Assembly (NCBI GenBank): GCA_020718125.1
Contig: DYDC01000020.1
Span: 1 to 18,069 of the forward strand
Source: Methylacidiphilum sp.
GTDB lineage: Bacteria; Verrucomicrobiota; Verrucomicrobiia; CAIQCK01
Length of the DNA: 18,069 bases
Reading direction: 5' to 3'
The stretch's first letter is position 1, and the number at the start of each line of letters is the position of its first letter. The translations under genes were made by a program, and so were the position numbers. The notes under the pieces were generated by a model, which had not been told where the DNA came from, ran no database searches, and worked only from the letters and a program-made list of their open reading frames with translations. Below, piece by piece: positions 15,653 through 18,069 of the stretch.

Positions 15653-15902
15653 ACGCGAGCACTCCTTCCAATTGATCAATCGATAATAATGAGTCTTTGC
15701 AGGGCCACCGCCAACTCAGTTCACAGAACTTCGGCCGACCATCAGATGAACCAGCGGATGGCAGAGCAGAGCCAGTGCCACCCCAGAGGCACAAGCTTAA
15801 CCGCTTGCAGGTCGAATAATTGCGGAGAGTCATGGCGAAACACAACCCTAAAAATTGCTGCCCCGCTGTCAGCGATTGCAGACCCAAACGACACTTTGGC
15901 AA
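15653..15902. other. Upstream region of the mvh-etf-hdr gene run
   Basis: About 250 bases without a gene. On the minus strand it holds a sigma54-like element (annotated separately) and a weaker sigma70-like pair, TTGGCG (15709-15714) and CATTAT (15686-15691), 17 nt apart. The AT-rich run at about 15670-15692 just before the mvhD ribosome site is unlike its GC-rich surroundings and probably belongs to the promoter or leader. No riboswitch was recognised here. Confidence 0.5.
15766..15781 (-). promoter_or_regulatory. Candidate sigma54 (-24/-12) promoter for mvhD
   Basis: On the minus strand the sequence is TGGCACTGGCTCTGCT. It has a perfect TGGCAC -24 box and a TGC at the right -12 spacing (consensus TGGCAC-N5-TTGC). 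Transcription would begin near 15755, giving a leader of about 100 nt before mvhD. No sigma54 activator is encoded in the window, and a match of this size can occur by chance in GC-rich DNA. Confidence 0.35.
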
Positions 15903-16001
15903 GCTCCCGACCCCAAAGGCCACATCGGCCTCCAAGACCACGGCGACCCGATCCGCTTCCGCAACATCTGGCTGCGCGAGTTGAAGAGCTACGACGAATA
16001 G
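15903..16001 (+). pseudogene. C-terminal remnant of a DUF1080 (3-keto-disaccharide hydrolase) gene
   Basis: A plus-strand frame ending with TAG at 15999-16001 reads GHIGLQDHGDPIRFRNIWLR and then ELKSYDE. This closely fits the conserved C-terminus of DUF1080 proteins (typically GPIGLQDHGxPVxFRNIWIRPL). Only about 33 codons are recognisable; upstream of about 15900 the frame no longer resembles the family. The rest of the gene has been deleted, leaving a remnant that ends 17 nt from the convergent cbpB stop. DUF1080 genes are abundant in Verrucomicrobiota, Planctomycetes and Bacteroidetes, which supports the suggested origin. Confidence 0.8.
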
Positions 16002-16018
16002 CGGGCGGCGCGGGCGGC

Positions 16019-17437
16019 CTACAGCGCAAGCTTGAACGTCGTCTCGGCGCCGGCGTCCCAGTTCTCCCACAGGTAGGCCTGGTGCTTGTCGTCGGCGATG
16101 AGCCGCAGCGCGTAACGGACCTGCTCCTCGTAGAACTCACAGAACGCGCCGGTGCGGTGCATGCCGCCGTTCATCTCGTGCGCCTCGGCGGGGCAGGGCG
16201 ATCCGCAGAAGTGGCGGATGGCGCAACGATCACAGGGCGCGATGTCCTCGACCTTGCGGTCCGTGACGAGCCGGAAAGGCCGGCTCTCGATGACGTTCGC
16301 GATGTCATCGCTGAACAAGTTGCCGCCGCGAAACTCCGGCAGGCCGATGAACTCGCTGCACGGGAACATGTCGCCGTTGGGCGCGACGGCGAAGAAACAC
16401 CGCCCGCCGCCGCAGGGCGAGATGTCGCACATGAGCCGCCGCGCCGTCGGCGCGAGGATGGCCAGCAGGATGTTGGCGAAATTGGCCACGGGCAGCCGCC
16501 GGCCGGTCTCGCGATACAGCTCGAAGGTGCGGTCGAGCGCGGCCACAAAATGCCGCGCCGCGATGGCGTCACCGGGCTTGACCTTGCGCGAGGGCGGCAG
16601 CGTGCAGCGCAGGATGTTGAGCATGCACGTCGGCGCCTCGTGCCGGTGGAAGAACTCCACGAGCCGCGTCAGCGACTTGAGATTCTGGTCGGTGATGGTG
16701 GCGATGACGCTCCAGGCGTGGTAACCGCGCAGCCGGCGCATCGCGGCGACGACCTGCCCGAACACGCCCTCGCCGCCCCAGTTGGCGCGCGTGCGGTCGG
16801 CGACGGTCGCGACCGGGCCGTCGAGCGAGAGGCCGATGCTGACGTTGCGCGCGGTGAGAAACCCGATGGCGGAATCGTCCAGCAACGTCGCGTTGGTCTG
16901 CACGCCAAAACGGAAATCCTTGCCGAACGCCTCGATGCCCGCGAACACGGCGTGGCGGTTCAGGAGCGGCTCGGCGCCGTGGAAGACAATCTGCGGTTTG
17001 CGGCCGTCGGGCACGGTCGTTTTGAAATAGGTCCTCAGCCGCCGCAGGGCTTCGAGCAGTTTGGCCTCGCTCATGTGCTCGCCGTGGCGGCGCATCGGCT
17101 CCGGGATGTAGCAGTAACGGCAGTTGAGGTTGCAGCGCTCGGTCGGGTTGAAATAGACCGCCGAGGGTTTCAGGCCGAACCGCAACAGGCGCATCTCCTC
17201 GGCGAAACGCGCGGATTTCCCGCGGTAACGCTGGAGCAACGGGCCGCCGGCGAGCGTGTCGGCCAGCTTGTCCTTGCGCACCAGCGCCCAGAACGCCGTG
17301 TCGGCGTCCACCAGCGCCATGTAGCCGGCGTGGCCGATGTCCAAGGGCTGGAGCGACGGACCGTTGCCCGTGTTGGCGAAGCGGCCCCGAGATGGAGCCG
17401 CCTCGCCAGTCACGGGAATCGTCGAGTGGGCGGGCAT
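16019..17437 (-). CDS. cbpB: Radical SAM/SPASM peptide maturase (CbpB-like)
   Basis: This 472-residue radical SAM enzyme should post-translationally modify the small peptide encoded just upstream. The [4Fe-4S]-SAM motif CxxxCxxC is C102, C106, C109 (ERCNLNCRYCY). A FHGAEPLL segment follows, where these enzymes usually have GGEPLL. The C-terminal SPASM domain is well formed: C337, C342, C347, GDMFPC (C360), then CDRCAIRHFCGSPC (C402, C405, C411, C415) and C433. That is enough for auxiliary clusters. The ATG shares one base with the peptide stop (TGATG), so translation is coupled; a GTG one codon earlier is an alternative start. The peptide sequence and the riboswitch upstream match what I remember as the CbpA/CbpB family. 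The name is from memory, the domain architecture is certain. Confidence 0.85.
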   Translation of the reverse strand: MPAHSTIPVTGEAAPSRGRFANTGNGPSLQPLDIGHAGYMALVDADTAFWALVRKDKLADTLAGGPLLQRYRGKSARFAEEMRLLRFGLKPSAVYFNPTERCNLNCRYCYIPEPMRRHGEHMSEAKLLEALRRLRTYFKTTVPDGRKPQIVFHGAEPLLNRHAVFAGIEAFGKDFRFGVQTNATLLDDSAIGFLTARNVSIGLSLDGPVATVADRTRANWGGEGVFGQVVAAMRRLRGYHAWSVIATITDQNLKSLTRLVEFFHRHEAPTCMLNILRCTLPPSRKVKPGDAIAARHFVAALDRTFELYRETGRRLPVANFANILLAILAPTARRLMCDISPCGGGRCFFAVAPNGDMFPCSEFIGLPEFRGGNLFSDDIANVIESRPFRLVTDRKVEDIAPCDRCAIRHFCGSPCPAEAHEMNGGMHRTGAFCEFYEEQVRYALRLIADDKHQAYLWENWDAGAETTFKLAL

Positions 17438-17550
17438 CACTTGCCCTTCTTGTCCATCAGGACGTAATGAGAGAGGCCGGTGCCTTCGGCTTTGCAGGCT
17501 TTGCGGACAGCGATGACGGCGCGTTTGGACTTGCGGCAGTTCTTCTTCAC
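17437..17550 (-). CDS. cbpA: Radical-SAM-modified peptide precursor (CbpA-like)
   Basis: This 37-codon gene starts with GTG at 17550, with AAAGGA 4 nt upstream, and ends with TGA at 17437-17439 overlapping the maturase ATG. The peptide is very basic (eleven Lys and three Arg), with cysteines at positions 5 and 19. It has a core that reads VIAVRKACKAEGTGLSHYVL near residues 12-31. The absence of a signal sequence, the coupling to a radical SAM/SPASM enzyme, and a conserved-looking GTGLSHYVL segment argue for a ribosomally made, modified peptide. Its placement under a cobalamin riboswitch suggests a role in B12 or cobalt metabolism or response. The modification type, modified residues and function are unknown. 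Confidence 0.8.
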   Translation of the reverse strand: MKKNCRKSKRAVIAVRKACKAEGTGLSHYVLMDKKGK

Positions 17551-17572
17551 GGATTCCTTTCTGGGAGGGCCG

Positions 17573-17613
17573 CCGGGAAAAGAAAAAAGGCTCCCGGCAG
17601 ACCTCGCGGTCTG
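17573..17613 (-). promoter_or_regulatory. Putative riboswitch expression platform
   Basis: Between the riboswitch and cbpA the minus strand carries a 6-bp hairpin (CAGACC, loop GCGA, GGTCTG; 17598-17613). It is followed directly by CCGGGA ... TCCCGG (17573-17597) enclosing a loop with a run of six T. Either the first hairpin plus the T-run acts as a weak terminator, or the second stem controls access to the ribosome site near 17556. Which one operates cannot be decided by eye. Confidence 0.4.
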
Positions 17614-17656
17614 TCAGAACCCTTTGCCATCAGGTTCCATTTCGTTACGCCGGCTT

Positions 17657-17805
17657 CAACAGGTCTTCTGGCTCTCGGATCGTCCGCGTCTCGACGTCTT
17701 CCCGCCCTTGCGGGCAGTGACTGGCGCTTCGGCCTTGTCGAGCGCGTCCCCGATTACAGCGGCGGGTCCGCCACGGTTTCGCACCGTGTTCCGTATGCTG
17801 AAGCC
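17657..17805 (-). promoter_or_regulatory. Cobalamin (B12) riboswitch
   Basis: Read on the minus strand, the class I cobalamin aptamer landmarks occur in order. GGAACACGGTGCGAAACCGTGG (17769-17790, a variant of GGGAATCCGGTGAAAACCGG) comes first. It is followed by GCCGCTGTAATC, then a variable arm, then CCAGTCACTGCCC carrying the B12-box CACTG, a GGGAAGACGT segment, and the 3' end GAGCCAGAAGACCTG. It begins immediately after a predicted transcription start and ends about 107 nt before cbpA. It should lower expression of cbpAB when adenosylcobalamin is plentiful. Confidence 0.93.
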
Positions 17806-17812
17806 GCCGCGC

Positions 17813-17840
17813 AGTGTAGCGGCGGCCGCGCCACTGTCAA
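17813..17840 (-). promoter_or_regulatory. Sigma70-type promoter of the cbpAB unit
   Basis: On the minus strand a perfect -35 box TTGACA (17835-17840) and a -10 box TACACT (17813-17818) are separated by 16 nt. The predicted start near 17806 falls at the 5' edge of the riboswitch, which is where a riboswitch-controlled transcript should begin. Confidence 0.7.
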
Positions 17841-17867
17841 GCCGGGTGGCGCTCCGGCGGCGCCTTG

Positions 17868-17889
17868 AAAAACCCGGCACGAACCCGGG
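17868..17889 (-). terminator. Possible intrinsic terminator upstream of cbpA promoter
   Basis: On the minus strand CCCGG, loop GTTCGTG, CCGGG is followed at once by five T. This 5-bp GC stem plus T-run would end transcription arriving from beyond the right edge of the window. It may also be part of the larger folded element at 17868-17956. Confidence 0.4.
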
Positions 17890-17956
17890 CGGGGAACAAC
17901 CAATTCCCGCGACCGGTCTTTCACCGGCAAGACACGCAGCCTTATGGGCTGCGAGC
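17868..17956 (-). other. Run of consecutive hairpins, possible structured RNA or intron relic
   Basis: Read on the minus strand, four stems follow each other with little spacing: CGCAGCC/GGCTGCG, CCGG-TGAAAGA-CCGG, GCGGGAA/TTCCCCGC and CCCGG/CCGGG-TTTTT. The CCGGTGAAAGACCGG hairpin, preceded by GTGTC, resembles the GTGAAAG hairpin in domain I of bacterial group II introns. No reverse transcriptase or domain V was found here, so at most this is a truncated relic. The resemblance is weak and from memory. Confidence 0.25.
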
Positions 17957-17976
17957 GGATAAACCCGAAGCGAAGA

Positions 17977-18069
17977 AACCCGCCCCTCCTCGTCGTCTGC
18001 GACATGGACCGCATCGTCGTCCACACCAACTTCAGCCGCGCCAGGGAGCAGGCCTTCGACATTCCCATC
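17977..18069 (+). pseudogene. 5'-truncated DNA methyltransferase fragment (MmeI/PglX-like), runs off the window
   Basis: The plus-strand frame from 17977 reads NPPLLVVCDMDRIVVHTNFS and continues into REQAFDIPI at the window edge. This resembles the conserved segment (NPPLLVVxDxDRxxxHTNF) that lies after roughly the first hundred residues of large class I DNA methyltransferases of the MmeI/type IIL and BREX-PglX kind. Upstream codons in the same frame overlap the hairpin-rich element and do not look like the family N-terminus. The only nearby start codons are ATG 17944 and ATG 18004. I therefore read it as a gene that has lost its 5' end; its 3' extent is unseen. Confidence 0.6.

Noticed and set aside
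15689..17467. Plus-strand 592-codon frame over cbpB
   Set aside because: Antisense shadow of the radical SAM gene. It is not in the same frame as the DUF1080 remnant and has no family resemblance.

Overview
The window is GC-rich bacterial DNA (roughly 60% G+C). Almost every real gene lies on the minus strand, so the biology reads from high to low coordinates. A DUF1080 (3-keto-disaccharide hydrolase) gene remnant and the overall style suggest a Verrucomicrobiota-like or other PVC-related anaerobe. This is inference: no rRNA or marker gene is present.

Right end (about 15900-18069). Next to the fragments of two broken plus-strand genes (a DUF1080 C-terminus and an MmeI/PglX-like DNA methyltransferase piece) sits a compact minus-strand unit. 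It consists of a sigma70-like promoter, a cobalamin riboswitch, a 37-codon Lys/Cys-containing peptide gene starting with GTG, and a radical SAM/SPASM maturase whose start overlaps the peptide stop. I recognise it as the CbpA/CbpB type of ribosomally made, radical-SAM-modified peptide system. It is the most unusual element in the window.

Centre and left (about 467-15652). A tightly packed minus-strand redox gene set follows, in the order mvhD, mvhG, mvhA, a soluble HdrD/GlpC-like CCG protein, etfB, etfA, a membrane-bound ETF:menaquinone-oxidoreductase-like (EMO) protein, and hdrA. After a 118-nt gap with two hairpins come a membrane sensor kinase, a receiver-kinase hybrid, a lone receiver protein, hdrC and hdrB. 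The predicted scheme is H2 oxidation or evolution at MvhAG and electron transfer through the MvhD [2Fe-2S] protein to the flavin of HdrA. From there, electrons would split or merge between a ferredoxin-level branch, the HdrBC disulfide-reductase-like module, and EtfAB with the two CCG proteins and the quinone pool. A bacterium would not be expected to use the CoM-S-S-CoB substrate of methanogens, so the acceptor of HdrBC is unknown.

The three signalling genes form a possible phosphorelay without a DNA-binding output. Positions 1-466 hold no gene, only short inverted and direct repeats resembling insertion-sequence ends. No tRNA, rRNA, CRISPR array or intact transposase was seen.
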